Assembly (NCBI GenBank): GCA_963772065.1
Contig: CAVYVZ010000005.1
Span: 310,001 to 374,000 of the forward strand
Length of the DNA stretch: 64,000 bases
Direction: 5' to 3'
Origin: CAVYVZ01 sp963772065
Lineage (GTDB): Bacteria > Acidobacteriota > Vicinamibacteria > Vicinamibacterales > UBA2999
The notes under the pieces are model-generated. The model made no database searches, had not been told where the DNA came from, and saw nothing but the letters and a program-made list of their open reading frames with translations. This document shows, piece by piece, positions 38,444 through 46,540 of the stretch. Positions within the stretch are counted from its first letter, which is position 1. Every line of letters starts with the position of its first letter. The translations under genes were made by a program, and so were the position numbers.

Positions 38444-39709
38444 TCAGCTGATCCCGACCGCCTTGTTGAGAAACGAGGGATCGACGGTCACACCGAGGCC
38501 CGGTCCGGTGGGGACGCGCAAGAGGCCCTTGACGCTGACGAGCGGCGACGTGTCGGACGACACGGGGAGCCCGTCGTCACGCCCCTTGTACTCCTGGAAC
38601 GGTCCGGCGTTCGGCACGCACGACGCGTAGTGGGCGACGTACAGGTAGCCGAGGCCCCCATCGGACATGTGTGGAGTGCAGGGAATTCCCGCCGCGGCGG
38701 CCATCCGCGCCACGCGGATCGAGCGAACGAGTCCGCCGAAGTAGAAGAGATCGGGCTGCACGACGTCGACGCCGCGGTGCTCGATCATCCAGCGGAAGCG
38801 GCGCATGCTGCTCTCCTGCTCGCCGCCGGCCACGGGCAGCGTCAGATCGTCGGCCACCTGCTTGGTCTCGTCGTAATAATCGAACGGGACCGGCTCCTCC
38901 AGGAACGCGAGCCTCTGCTCGTGCATGAGGCGACCGATGCGCGCCGCCGTCGGCACGTCGTACGAGCCGTTGGCGTCGGCATAGATCGTCATGTCGTCGC
39001 CGAAGGTCTTGCGGGTGAGCGGAATCAACGTCAGGTCGCGGCGCGTCGACGCCTCGTCGAAGCGCATGCGCGCGCCGAGGCGGAACTTGATCGCCTTGGC
39101 GCCGGTTTCGCCGACCAGCTGCTGGAGGTACGAGATCTCGGCCTCGGGAGAGTTGCCGCGGTTCCCGCTGGCACGGTAGACGGCTATGTCGCGCCGCACC
39201 ACGCCGCCGAGCAGTTCGCCGAGCGGCTTGCCCGCCGTCTGCCCGAGGAGATCGAGGATCGCGAACTCAACGCTGGCGACCGGCACCCAGAACGGAAGCC
39301 CCTGCCACTTGTAGTTCGAGCTCGTGAGATACACGCCGTCGACGAGCGCCTCGAGATCGCGGGCATCCTTGCCGACGAAGAACGGGGCGACACGCCGCGT
39401 GAGGATCGGCCACGTCGATTCGAGCACATCAGGATGGGCGACCGCGACGCCGGTGGCGCCGTCGCGCGATCGCGCGCGGACCAGAAACTGATCGCCCGCG
39501 CGGATCAGTTCGACCGACGCGATCGGAACCGGGTCCGGCCAGAGCGATCGCCGGAGAACGGGTTCGGCCAGCGCCTTGTCCAGCCGAATGCGCAGCCCCT
39601 CGTCGGGCGGCGCGAAGTCAGGCAGCGCCGCGGCATCGGCGGGCCGTGGCGTGACGGCAAGCCCGGCGGCGAGGGATCCGAGGCGCATGAAGGCGCGTCG
39701 CGTTGTCAT
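38444..39709 (-). CDS. Mandelate racemase/enolase superfamily protein, Tat-exported
   Basis: The 421-aa protein opens TTRRAFMRLGSLAAG, a Tat signal. The N-terminal capping domain is followed by a modified TIM barrel with KAIKFRLGARM (base), YADANGSYDV (Asp), AFLEEPVPFDYYD (Glu) and VAGGEQE (Glu), the metal ligands of the enolase superfamily, then PHMSDGGLG. Members dehydrate or epimerise sugar acids or dipeptides. Because it is Tat-exported, a periplasmic sugar-acid reaction is inferred. It is divergent from the second creatininase gene with 16 nt between starts, suggesting shared control. Confidence 0.85.
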   Translation of the reverse strand: MTTRRAFMRLGSLAAGLAVTPRPADAAALPDFAPPDEGLRIRLDKALAEPVLRRSLWPDPVPIASVELIRAGDQFLVRARSRDGATGVAVAHPDVLESTWPILTRRVAPFFVGKDARDLEALVDGVYLTSSNYKWQGLPFWVPVASVEFAILDLLGQTAGKPLGELLGGVVRRDIAVYRASGNRGNSPEAEISYLQQLVGETGAKAIKFRLGARMRFDEASTRRDLTLIPLTRKTFGDDMTIYADANGSYDVPTAARIGRLMHEQRLAFLEEPVPFDYYDETKQVADDLTLPVAGGEQESSMRRFRWMIEHRGVDVVQPDLFYFGGLVRSIRVARMAAAAGIPCTPHMSDGGLGYLYVAHYASCVPNAGPFQEYKGRDDGLPVSSDTSPLVSVKGLLRVPTGPGLGVTVDPSFLNKAVGIS

Positions 39710-39725
39710 GTATGCTCCGCACGCT

Positions 39726-40519
39726 ATGAAACCACACACCGTCTTCCTTGGCGAGATGACAAATCTCGAGGTCGAAGCGTTCCTGAAAACGCATCACACC
39801 GTCATCATCCCGACCGGCGCGACCGAGCAGCATGGGCCGCACGGGCCGCTCCTGACAGACGTCCTCATCCCGAACGAAGTGGCGCGCCGCGTGGCGCCGC
39901 GGATCGGCGCCGTGGTGGCGCCGCCCATCAACTATGCGCTGTCCTATCCGCACGTCGGCTTCACGGGGCTGGTGCACATCCGGATTCCGACGTTCATGGC
40001 GCTCGTCGGCGATCTGTGCGCCTCGTTCGCCGCCTCGGGGTTCAAGCGCATCATCTTCCTGAACGGACATTACGACAACACCTACGCGATCGCGTACGGG
40101 TGCGCCGACGCGGCCGACCGGATACCGAAAGGCGTCAAGGCGTTTCCGATCAACTACTGGGACGGATTCACGGCTGAGGACGCCGACGAATTCTTCGGTC
40201 TGAAGAACGGCCTGCACGCCAACGCCGCGGAGACGTCGGCGGTGCTCGCGATCAACCCGGATCTCGTCGACATGGATCGCGCGAATGCCGAGTTTCCGCC
40301 CTTTCCGAAGTACACGGTGGCGAACACGGGCCGGTGCACACGGCGTTCTTCTTCACGTCGCCCGGGTCGGTCTACTGGGCGACGAAGTCTGGGACGTGGG
40401 GCGATGCGCGGAAGTCGACGCCGGAGCTCGGCGAGCGCTACATCGAGGCGGGCGTGCGCTCGACGCTGGCGGTGCTGGAGAACATCGAGAACACTTTCAC
40501 CGCGATGCCGCCGCGGTAG
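39726..40519 (+). CDS. Creatininase family protein (cytosolic paralogue), one frame break
   Basis: No signal peptide is visible. Metal-site motifs are IPTGATEQHGPHGPLLTD (Glu, His, Asp), IFLNGHYDNTYA (variant of the usual NGHGGN) and HANAAETSAVLA (Glu). After a one-base break near 40328 the C-terminus continues with VHTAFFFTSPGSVYWATKSGTWGD and ends at 40519. Its substrate is unknown. The gene is divergent from the enolase-superfamily gene, so the pair may act in the same pathway. Merged length is about 264 aa, normal for creatininase. Confidence 0.78.
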
Positions 40520-40656
40520 GGTGCGTGCGCGCGATGTGATCGGCGCTCGGCATTTCACTCCGCCCAGGCCGGACGACGCCCACTTACGCTGCGACGAAAT
40601 CTTCAGGCCTGGGCTCCGTGAAACGCCTCCGCGCCTCTGGAGCCGCGCCTGTCAGC

Positions 40657-41506
40657 CTACTGGTCGCATCCGCGGAAACCGCGCGGGCTGACGCCGAACT
40701 CGGCGCGGAACGCGCGGTTGAAGTTCGACACGTCACCGAAGCCGCAGTCGAGAGCAATGTCGAGGACCTTCGAGGGCTCCGCCGCCAGGCGCGTCGCGGC
40801 GGCGCGCAGGCGTGCCCGCAGCACGTATTGGTGCGGCGTCACGCCGGTAACGCGCTCGAAGGTGCGAAGGAAATGGTACGGACTCAGTTCGACCGCCCGC
40901 GCCATGCGATCGAGCGTCAGGCCGCCGTCCGGGTGCCGCTCGATGGCGCGGACGATGCGCGTGACGCGCGCCACGGCTTCGCGCGACGCGTCGCGGGTGT
41001 GTCGTGGGAGGGCGCCCGCCACCTGCAGACTGCGCGCCGCCAGCTTGACGCCAAGCTCCTCCCACGATGCGCCGCTCGCGCCGACGAGCCTCGCGCACGA
41101 CAGCGCGATGACGGGTGACAGGGCACGCAGCGGTGGCAGGCGCAGCAGCCGAAAGCGGGACGTCGACACGCGAGCGCCGGCGTCAGCGGCGATGCGCGCG
41201 AAGAACTCCGGCTGGTAGTGAAACGAGATGCAGCGGTCGCCGGCTCCGTGTCGTGTGTTCGCACTCGAAAGACTGTCCTGGGTTCCCAAGCAGGAGCGAC
41301 CCCGGCGTCATCAGCTCTGAACCCAGGCCCCCGCCTGCGTCGCCTGTGTACTCGAAAGCTCCCGGCCACGACGATTGCAATCGATACCGTCGAGTGTTGC
41401 TCCTCGAACGGCCGATCGTGCGGGCCGCACGCGCAGACCACGTCCTCGACGGTCCAGCCATTGCCTCGAGCCAGGAGCCGTGACGCAGGGCGACCTCGTC
41501 CGCCAT
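40657..41506 (-). CDS. AraC family transcriptional regulator, several frame breaks
   Basis: The C-terminal 110 residues are an AraC DNA-binding domain with two helix-turn-helix units: LTLDRMARAVELSPYHFLRTFER and VLDIALDCGFGDVSNFNRAFR, then FGVSPRGFR. The N-terminal sensor half is scattered over frames. MADEVALRHGSWL starts at 41506, NGWTVEDVVCACGP and VSIAIVVAGSF lie in a second frame, LMTPGSLLLGNPGQSFEC in the first, and DRCISFHYQPEFFARIA in the third. Breaks fall near 41470, 41365 and 41258. Merged length is about 283 aa. It is divergent from the small lipocalin-like and DinB gene pair, its likely targets. Confidence 0.72.
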
Positions 41507-41627
41507 CCACGCGCCGCCGCGCCAGTGCCTGCTCAACTTCGACAGCAATTTTTGCCAAGAAACCGCCTCCCCGACGGCGTACAACGATTCTTGCATGACC
41601 GATGGGAATCAGCACGGAGAGGTGAAG

Positions 41628-42176
41628 ATGAGTAGTCGAACTCTGGAAAAAGAGGACTTTCAAACGGTTCTGCTGTCAACGGGACGCTCATCCGAGATCC
41701 CTGAATCGGCAGACGTGTACGGGTGGCTCGTCGGGAGCTGGGAGCTCGACGTGCTCCACTACTGGGCCGCCGACGTCTCCGCGCGCGGCATCAAGGGCGA
41801 GGCGCATTTCGGGTGGGTACTCGAGGGGCGCGCGGTGCAGGACGTCTGGATCATGCCGCGCCGATCGGAGCGCGGCGGCAGCGTGGACGAGAAGATGAAC
41901 ATGTACGGCACGACGCTCCGCGTGTGGGACGCGTCCATTCAGGCCTGGCGGATCACCTGGACCAACCCGATAGGCGGCCACGTCGAGCGGCAAATCGGCC
42001 GCAGAATCGGCAGCGACATCGTCCAGGTCGGCGCGCGGCCGGACGGCACGCCGACGCGGTGGCGATTCACCGAGATCACGCGAGACTCGTTCCACTGGAT
42101 CGGCGAATCGCTGCAGGCGGACGGGAAGACATGGCTGCTCGAAGGCGAGTTCCGCGCGAGGCGGGTGCCACGATGA
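41628..42176 (+). CDS. Lipocalin-like hypothetical protein
   Basis: The 182-aa protein (ATG at 41628, GGAGAGG upstream; an in-frame ATG at 41595 is possible) is cytosolic and beta-rich: WLVGSWELDVLHYW, GEAHFGWVLEGRAVQDVWIM, TTLRVWDASIQAWRITW, RWRFTEITRDSFHWIGESL. This pattern of a GSWE opening and repeated W-x-I/F-x-W strands resembles DUF1579-type lipocalin-like proteins, but I cannot assign it firmly. Its stop overlaps the DinB start (ATGA), and the pair is divergent from an AraC regulator. Confidence 0.65.
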   Translation: MSSRTLEKEDFQTVLLSTGRSSEIPESADVYGWLVGSWELDVLHYWAADVSARGIKGEAHFGWVLEGRAVQDVWIMPRRSERGGSVDEKMNMYGTTLRVWDASIQAWRITWTNPIGGHVERQIGRRIGSDIVQVGARPDGTPTRWRFTEITRDSFHWIGESLQADGKTWLLEGEFRARRVPR

Positions 42177-42655
42177 CGACAAAGACCGCCATTCCGAATC
42201 AGCTCGACACGCGCGTGCTCGCGCGGATTCTCGAGGAAGGATATGGGCCGGGCGCATGGCACGGCGCAGATCTGAAAGCGGCGATCTCCGACGTTTCGCC
42301 GGAGCTGGCGTTCTGGCGGCCGTCGCCCGAGCGTCACAACATCGCGGAGATCGCGCTCCATCATGCGTACTTCGTCCGCGACGTTCGCAGCCGGCTCACC
42401 GGCGAGGATCCGGGGCCGTTCGTGCTCGATGGGGAAGAGTGGTTCGCATTGCCCGATGCGCGCCGTCTCGGCTGGCCAGCCGTCCGGGACGCTGTCGGCG
42501 ACGAGCAGCGCCGCCTCCACGACGCCGTGGAGGCCTTGAACGATTCGGAGGCAACAGTGGCCGAGCGCCTGGATCTCGTGCTCGGCATCACATGCCATGC
42601 GGTCTATCACGCCGGGCAGGTGCAACTCTTGAAGAAGCTGGCGGAACCTAAATAA
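42173..42655 (+). CDS. DinB family protein
   Basis: The 160-aa protein is a four-helix DinB bundle with the three metal histidines in ALHHAYFVRDVRSRL and ITCHAVYHAGQVQLLKKL. DinB proteins are often thiol-dependent metalloenzymes or stress-related hydrolases of unknown substrate. The ATG overlaps the stop of the lipocalin-like gene, so translation is coupled. A short AAAAGGT repeat follows its stop. Confidence 0.82.
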   Translation: MTTKTAIPNQLDTRVLARILEEGYGPGAWHGADLKAAISDVSPELAFWRPSPERHNIAEIALHHAYFVRDVRSRLTGEDPGPFVLDGEEWFALPDARRLGWPAVRDAVGDEQRRLHDAVEALNDSEATVAERLDLVLGITCHAVYHAGQVQLLKKLAEPK

Positions 42656-42664
42656 GGGAAAGGC

Positions 42665-42685
42665 AAAAGGTAAAAGGTAAAAGGA
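42665..42685. repeat. AAAAGGT 7-nt tandem repeat
   Basis: Three units of AAAAGG(T/A) at 42665, 42672 and 42679 lie between the convergent ends of the DinB and first acetyltransferase genes. Read on the minus strand, the array is TTTTACC units ending in CCTTTCCC, which places T-rich runs just after the acetyltransferase stop. Confidence 0.7.
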
Positions 42686-42697
42686 AAGCCCGGAGCA

Positions 42698-43199
42698 TCA
42701 CACGAGGGCAACACGATACCGGACCGCGTGAAGCGCAAACCCGGTGAGCGTGTCATCGTGCTTCTCGACGCCGTCGAGCCGCCAGCCCAGGGCTTCGTAA
42801 AACTGGCGTGCGCTCGCGTTCCCATGGAGAACCCAAAGAGTCGCTTCCGAGAACCCCCGCCCACGAAGCCGCTGTTGGGTCTCCCGAAGGAGTTCCCGAC
42901 CCAGTCCCCGACGCCACCACGAAGGATGGAGATTGATCGCGATCACCTCCCCTTTCTCTGGCCAGCGTCGGGGTCCCGTGATGCACATACCGGCTGAAGC
43001 CGACGATGTCGCCGTCCAGCTCCAGCACGAGAACGATGGGTTCGCGCAAGGCCGCGTTCGAAATGCGGAGAGCCGCTTCCGCGTCCAGGCCAGCAAGATA
43101 CCCTGCAGGCATGAGCCCTGGGTACGCGGCTTGCCACGCTGCCACCCAAACCCGCGCGATCGCGATACCATCCTCCACCACCGCGTCGCGACAGACCAT
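42698..43199 (-). CDS. GNAT N-acetyltransferase, copy 1 (one frame break)
   Basis: The protein starts VCRDAVVEDGIAIARVWVAAW, typical of GNAT beta1-alpha1. It continues with LVLELDGDIVGFSRYV, and after a one-base break near 42955 has the acetyl-CoA-binding region VIAINLHPSWWRRGLGRELL (R-x-x-G-x-G), then LWVLHGNASARQFYEALGW and DDTLTGF. It acetylates an amine of unknown identity. Merged length is about 166 aa, normal. It is the end copy of a tandem duplication; copy 2 at 43733-44250 differs at several residues. Confidence 0.8.
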
Positions 43200-43214
43200 T
43201 CCCTGATCGCCTAC

Positions 43215-43732
43215 GTGTTGCTCCCCCGTTGAGTCGTGCGGCGGCGATCCAGAGGGCCTTTCTCGTCCCGGTATTCGATGGCACGTGATCTCGCCGTGTG
43301 ATCAATATCGTGAGGCTCTGACCGGACTCGCCGACGTCCGTTTCTATGCGGACCTGGATCGGCCACTGCGTCAGGTTTCGAACAATCACGGATGGCTCAC
43401 CGAATTGCCCGAGTTCGTCCCCGACGAATCCGAAGGCAGTACCAAACCCAGGGCACCCACTACAACGCCACCTGGAAAGTTACCTATCCGTTTCATACTA
43501 GGGCTGTTAATTGTATCGAGACTGTGAGAGGACGACGGTGGTGGTCGTCGTAGCCCTCGATCGCAACTAACGTTGCGAATGAGCCGTGCGCGAACTCAAG
43601 CCAGCGCGCGTCCGCTCCATTCGCGGGTTAGACCGCGTCAATGGGACCGCCGTGAGAACGCGTGGTCTCCATTTTCGAGTACGGCGTATCTAAGCGAGCG
43701 TGTCGGTTGTTACCGGAAACCCTCAGGCGACA
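43215..43732. other. Spacer between the duplicated acetyltransferases; no recognised gene
   Basis: This 518-bp stretch has no family-level similarity that I recognise. It holds an attC-like palindrome (43566-43634). On the minus strand a short open frame from ATG 43496 (MKRIGNFPGGVVVGALG) stops after 36 codons at 43386. Another frame beyond it reads GQFGEPSVIVRNLTQWPIQVRIETDVGES and could be its continuation after a base error. On the plus strand a GTG frame at 43285-43527 encodes 80 residues with no known domain. Base composition is slightly less GC-rich than the flanks. Confidence 0.5.
43566..43634 (-). other. attC-like integron recombination site
   Basis: Read on the minus strand the 69-bp palindrome begins GTCTAAC (a perfect RYYYAAC R'' box) and ends GTTAGTT (one mismatch to GTTRRRY). 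The inner arms GCGAATGGAGC and GCTCATTCGC pair except for one unpaired base, the extrahelical base typical of attC sites, and a variable loop with GCGCGC/GCGCGAA separates them. No integrase gene or second attC is in the window. Orientation is symmetrical enough to be uncertain. Confidence 0.55.
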
Positions 43733-44250
43733 TCACGCGAGGGCAACACGATACCGGACCTCGTGAAGCCAAACCCGGTGAGCTTGTCATCGTGCTTCTC
43801 GACGCCGTCGAGCCGCCAGCCCTGGGCTTCGTAAAACTGGCGTGCGCTCGCGTTCCCATGGAGAACCCAAAGAGTCGCTTCCGAGAACCCCCGCCCACGA
43901 AGCCGCTGTTGGGTCTCCCGAAGGAGTTCCCGACCCAGTCCCCGACGCCACGCCACGAAGGATGGAGATTGATAGCGATCACCTCCCCGAAGATCTTGTC
44001 TGGCCCGCAGCGTCGGGGTCCCGTGATGCACCGTACCGGCTGAAGCCGACGATGTCGCCGTCCAGACTCCAGGCACGAGAACTGGTGGGTTCGCGCGAAG
44101 GCCCCGTTCGAAAAGTGGTAGAGCCGCTTCCGCGTCCAGGCCAGCAAGATACTCTGCAGGCATGAGCCCTGGGTACGCGGCTTGCCACGCTGCCACCCAA
44201 ACCCGCGCGATCGCGATACCATCCTCCACCACCGCGTCGCGACAGACCAT
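43733..44250 (-). CDS. GNAT N-acetyltransferase, copy 2 (frame-broken)
   Basis: The sequence has the same start (VCRDAVVEDGIAIARVWVAAW), the same acetyl-CoA loop (RRGLGRELL) and C-terminal GNASARQFYEAQGW as copy 1. The central part is disturbed: a frame change follows GLDAEAALPLFERGL, another region reads PPVLVP in place of EPIVLVL, and two more shifts occur near 44000. The tail ends at 43733 as RYRVALA in the expected frame. It starts 12 nt after the SDR stop with CAGGGA as a ribosome site, so it belongs to the SDR operon. It may be a degenerating copy or an indel-rich assembly. Confidence 0.68.
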
Positions 44251-44261
44251 TCCCTGATCGC

Positions 44262-45043
44262 CTACTGCGTTGCGGTGATGCCGCCGTCCAGGTACAGCGT
44301 CTGGCCCGTCACGAACGAAGAGGCTGGCGAGATGAAGAACAGGACCGCGTGCCAGACGTCTTCGGGCTCCGCGATCCGGCCGAGCGGGATGCGCGCGACC
44401 AGCGTGTTGTAGAAGTTCTGATCGGACAGCATGTGCGCCACCTGCTGCGTGCGCACGAACGTCGGCGCCACGACGTTGACGTTGATCTTGTGCGGCGCCC
44501 ACTCGGCCGCAAGCTGCTTGCAGAGAATCGCCAGGCCGCCTTTGCTGGCGCAGTAGGCTGCGTAACCGCGGCCGCGCAGCGCGAGGAGCGTCCGCACGGA
44601 GCCGATGTGCACCTGCTTGCCGCCGCCCCTGCTTGATCATGTGGCGCGCCGCCGCCTGCGCCTGGAACATCGCGCTCTTCAGGTTCACGTCGACGACGTG
44701 ATCGAACATCGCTTCGGTGACCTCCTCGGCCTTCTCCTCGCGATTCAGCCCGACGCAGTTCACCAGGATGTCCACCGTCCCGAAATGCCGCGCCACATCG
44801 TCCACCATCCGCTGCGTCTCTGGCAACCGACACTGAATCGAAGGCGGCGGCGTACGCGTCGCTGCCGGCCTTCCTGAGCGCCTCGGCGAAGGCGTTCGCC
44901 TTGTCGGCGTTATGGCCGGCGACCGCGACCCTCGCTCCGAGACTCGCAAGCCCGCGGCTGACGGCCTCGCCGATGCCGCCGTAGCCGCCCGTCACGAGCG
45001 CAACTTTGCCGTCCAGCCGAAAGAGATCGTCGAGCGAGGCCAT
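44262..45043 (-). CDS. SDR family oxidoreductase (gluconate 5-dehydrogenase-like), two frame breaks
   Basis: The Rossmann start is LDGKVALVTGGYGGIGEAVSRGLASLGARVAVAGHN. After a break near 44835, TQRMVDDVARHFGTVDILVNCVGLN and NVNLKS-like VVDVNLKSAMFQAQ follow. After a second break near 44630 come the catalytic YAAYCASKGG (Tyr, Lys) and the C-terminal GRIAEPEDVWHAVLFFISPASSFVTGQTLYLDGG. This is a classical NAD(P)-dependent short-chain dehydrogenase, probably on a sugar acid or polyol. It starts 4 nt beyond the cyclase stop. Merged length is about 260 aa. It is part of the minus-strand chain SDR2-cyclase-SDR1-GNAT. Confidence 0.8.
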
Positions 45044-45047
45044 GCCG

Positions 45048-45780
45048 TTATGCCGGAACAATCGCGACCGCCCGAACGGGAGCGGCCGAGGCGCCGCGCC
45101 ATTTCACGGGCAGCACGCTGACGGTGAATGAGTGATACGGCGCGGGAATCTCGTGCAGGTTGCACATGTTCTCGAGGTGGTAGTACTCGCGCTCGCGCAT
45201 CACGCGGTGCGCCTCCCAGAACTTGCGCCGCTCGAACATCTTGGCCACCGGTGGATCGAACCCGATGGCATCGATGCCCATCACCTTGACGCCGCGATCG
45301 AGGACGTAATGAACGGCTTCCTTCGTCATCCCCGGATGGTCGGTCAGGTAGGCCTTCTCGGTCCGCTTTTTCGCCGCATCGGTGCGCAGCAGCACGATGT
45401 CGAGCGGCTTGATGCGGTAGCCGCCGAGCTTCCGCTCCGCCTCGTCGATGTCGTCCCGGCGTGATCTCGTCGCCCGGCTTCATGTGTGTCAGGTCGAGCA
45501 CGACCCCATCGCCGTAGCAGTACTCGATCGGGATCCCTTCGGCGCGCGGCGCGTCGGGGTTCACGTGTCCCCACGAGTCGATGTGCGTCCCGATGTGATC
45601 GCCGGTGACGATCATGCAGTGGTTGGTGATCTCGTTGACGCCGTACTGGTCGGTGCCAACGCTCTTCGCCATCTGGCTGTAGGTTTCCATCTCGACGATG
45701 ACGGGCTTGGCGACGTTGGGGTACGTCATCATGCCCTGATAGACCTCCATGCTGAGATCGATCAGCCTGACGCTGCTCAT
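45048..45780 (-). CDS. Cyclase family protein (kynurenine formamidase-like), one frame break
   Basis: The zinc signature GDHIGTHIDSWGH matches HxGTHxDxxxH of the cyclase/KynB family. The first 110 residues start SSVRLIDLSMEVYQGMMTYPN. After a break near 45455, ERKLGGYRIKPLDIVLLRTDAAKK, GIDAIGFDPP and YHLENMCNLHEIP follow to 45048. Family members hydrolyse N-formylkynurenine, isatin or lactone/amide rings; the sugar context suggests a lactone. The ATG overlaps the stop of the upstream SDR gene (ATGA). Merged length is about 243 aa. Confidence 0.82.
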
Positions 45781-46533
45781 TTGCCTTCCCAGCCTCCGTC
45801 GACGTGAATCGGACTGTCCGGTCAGGTAGCTGGCTTCGTCTGATGCGAAGAACGCCGCGACGGTGCCGATCTCGCGCGGCTCGCCCGCGCGGCCCAGCGA
45901 GATCTGCGCGAGGACCAGCGGCAGGATGTCGGGACTCTTCATGACCCATTCGGTCATGTCGGTGTCGATCAGACCCGGGTGGACGCAGTTGACGCGGATG
46001 CCCTGCGGCGTCACCTCCGCCGACATGTTGCGCGTCAGCGCCTCGAGGCCGAGCTTCGTCGGCGCATAGTGCGTGCGGCCCGGCAGCACCTTCGCCGCCT
46101 GAATCGAGCCGATGTTCACGATGCTCCCTTTGCGCCCTTCGGCGATCGCCCGCCGGCAGAAGACCTGCGAGCAGAGCCACGCGCCGCGCAGGTTCACGTC
46201 GACGAGACGCGTCCACTGCTCGTCGGTCAGCTCGAGGAACGGCACGATCGTCTCGATGCCGGCGTTGTTCACCAGCATGTCGAGCGGCCCGAGCTCCTTC
46301 CACACTTTGTCGATCATCGGCTCGACGTCTTTGCGCGTCGCGACGTCGGCCTTGACCGTGATGGCGCGGCGGCCCTTCTTCCGGATCGCGTCGGCCACCT
46401 CCTCCGCCTTCTGGTCGCTGGCCACGTAGTTCACCGCCACGTCGGCGCCTTCGTCCGCGAACACTTCGGCGATGCCGCGGCCGATGCCGCGGCTGGCGCC
46501 CGTAATCAATGCGACTTTCCCTTTCAGCTTCAC
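45777..46533 (-). CDS. SDR family oxidoreductase (3-oxoacyl-ACP reductase-like), C-terminal frame break
   Basis: A classical SDR: LKGKVALITGASRGIGRGIAEVFADEGADVAVNY, NNAGIE, DVNLRGAW, IVNIGSIQAAK and YAPTKLGLE (catalytic Tyr and Lys), PGLIDTDMTEW. Near 45820 a one-base break moves the C-terminus into SPIHVDGGWEGK, the usual ending. The substrate is unknown; the YxxxK and NNAG motifs are intact. It is the first gene of the operon SDR2-cyclase-SDR1-GNAT and is followed by coupled translation. It lies 8 nt downstream of the PQQ dehydrogenase stop, so it may be read through from that gene. Confidence 0.85.
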
Positions 46534-46540
46534 GATGCTC

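Larger units (their letters stand above)
42698..44265. repeat. Direct duplication of about 520 bp carrying a GNAT gene
   Basis: Segments 42698-43214 and 43733-44265 are near-identical and in the same orientation, separated by 518 bp. Long blocks match exactly, while differences are mostly one- to a few-base indels. The match begins at the acetyltransferase stop and continues past its ATG to the sequence GCGATCAGGGA and the TAG that ends the SDR gene in copy 2. So copy 2 is in the original context and copy 1 is the duplicate. Confidence 0.88.

Noticed and set aside
43285..43527. 80-aa plus-strand ORF in the acetyltransferase spacer
   Set aside because: No ribosome site, no recognisable domain, and it conflicts with a minus-strand reading; kept only as part of the spacer description.
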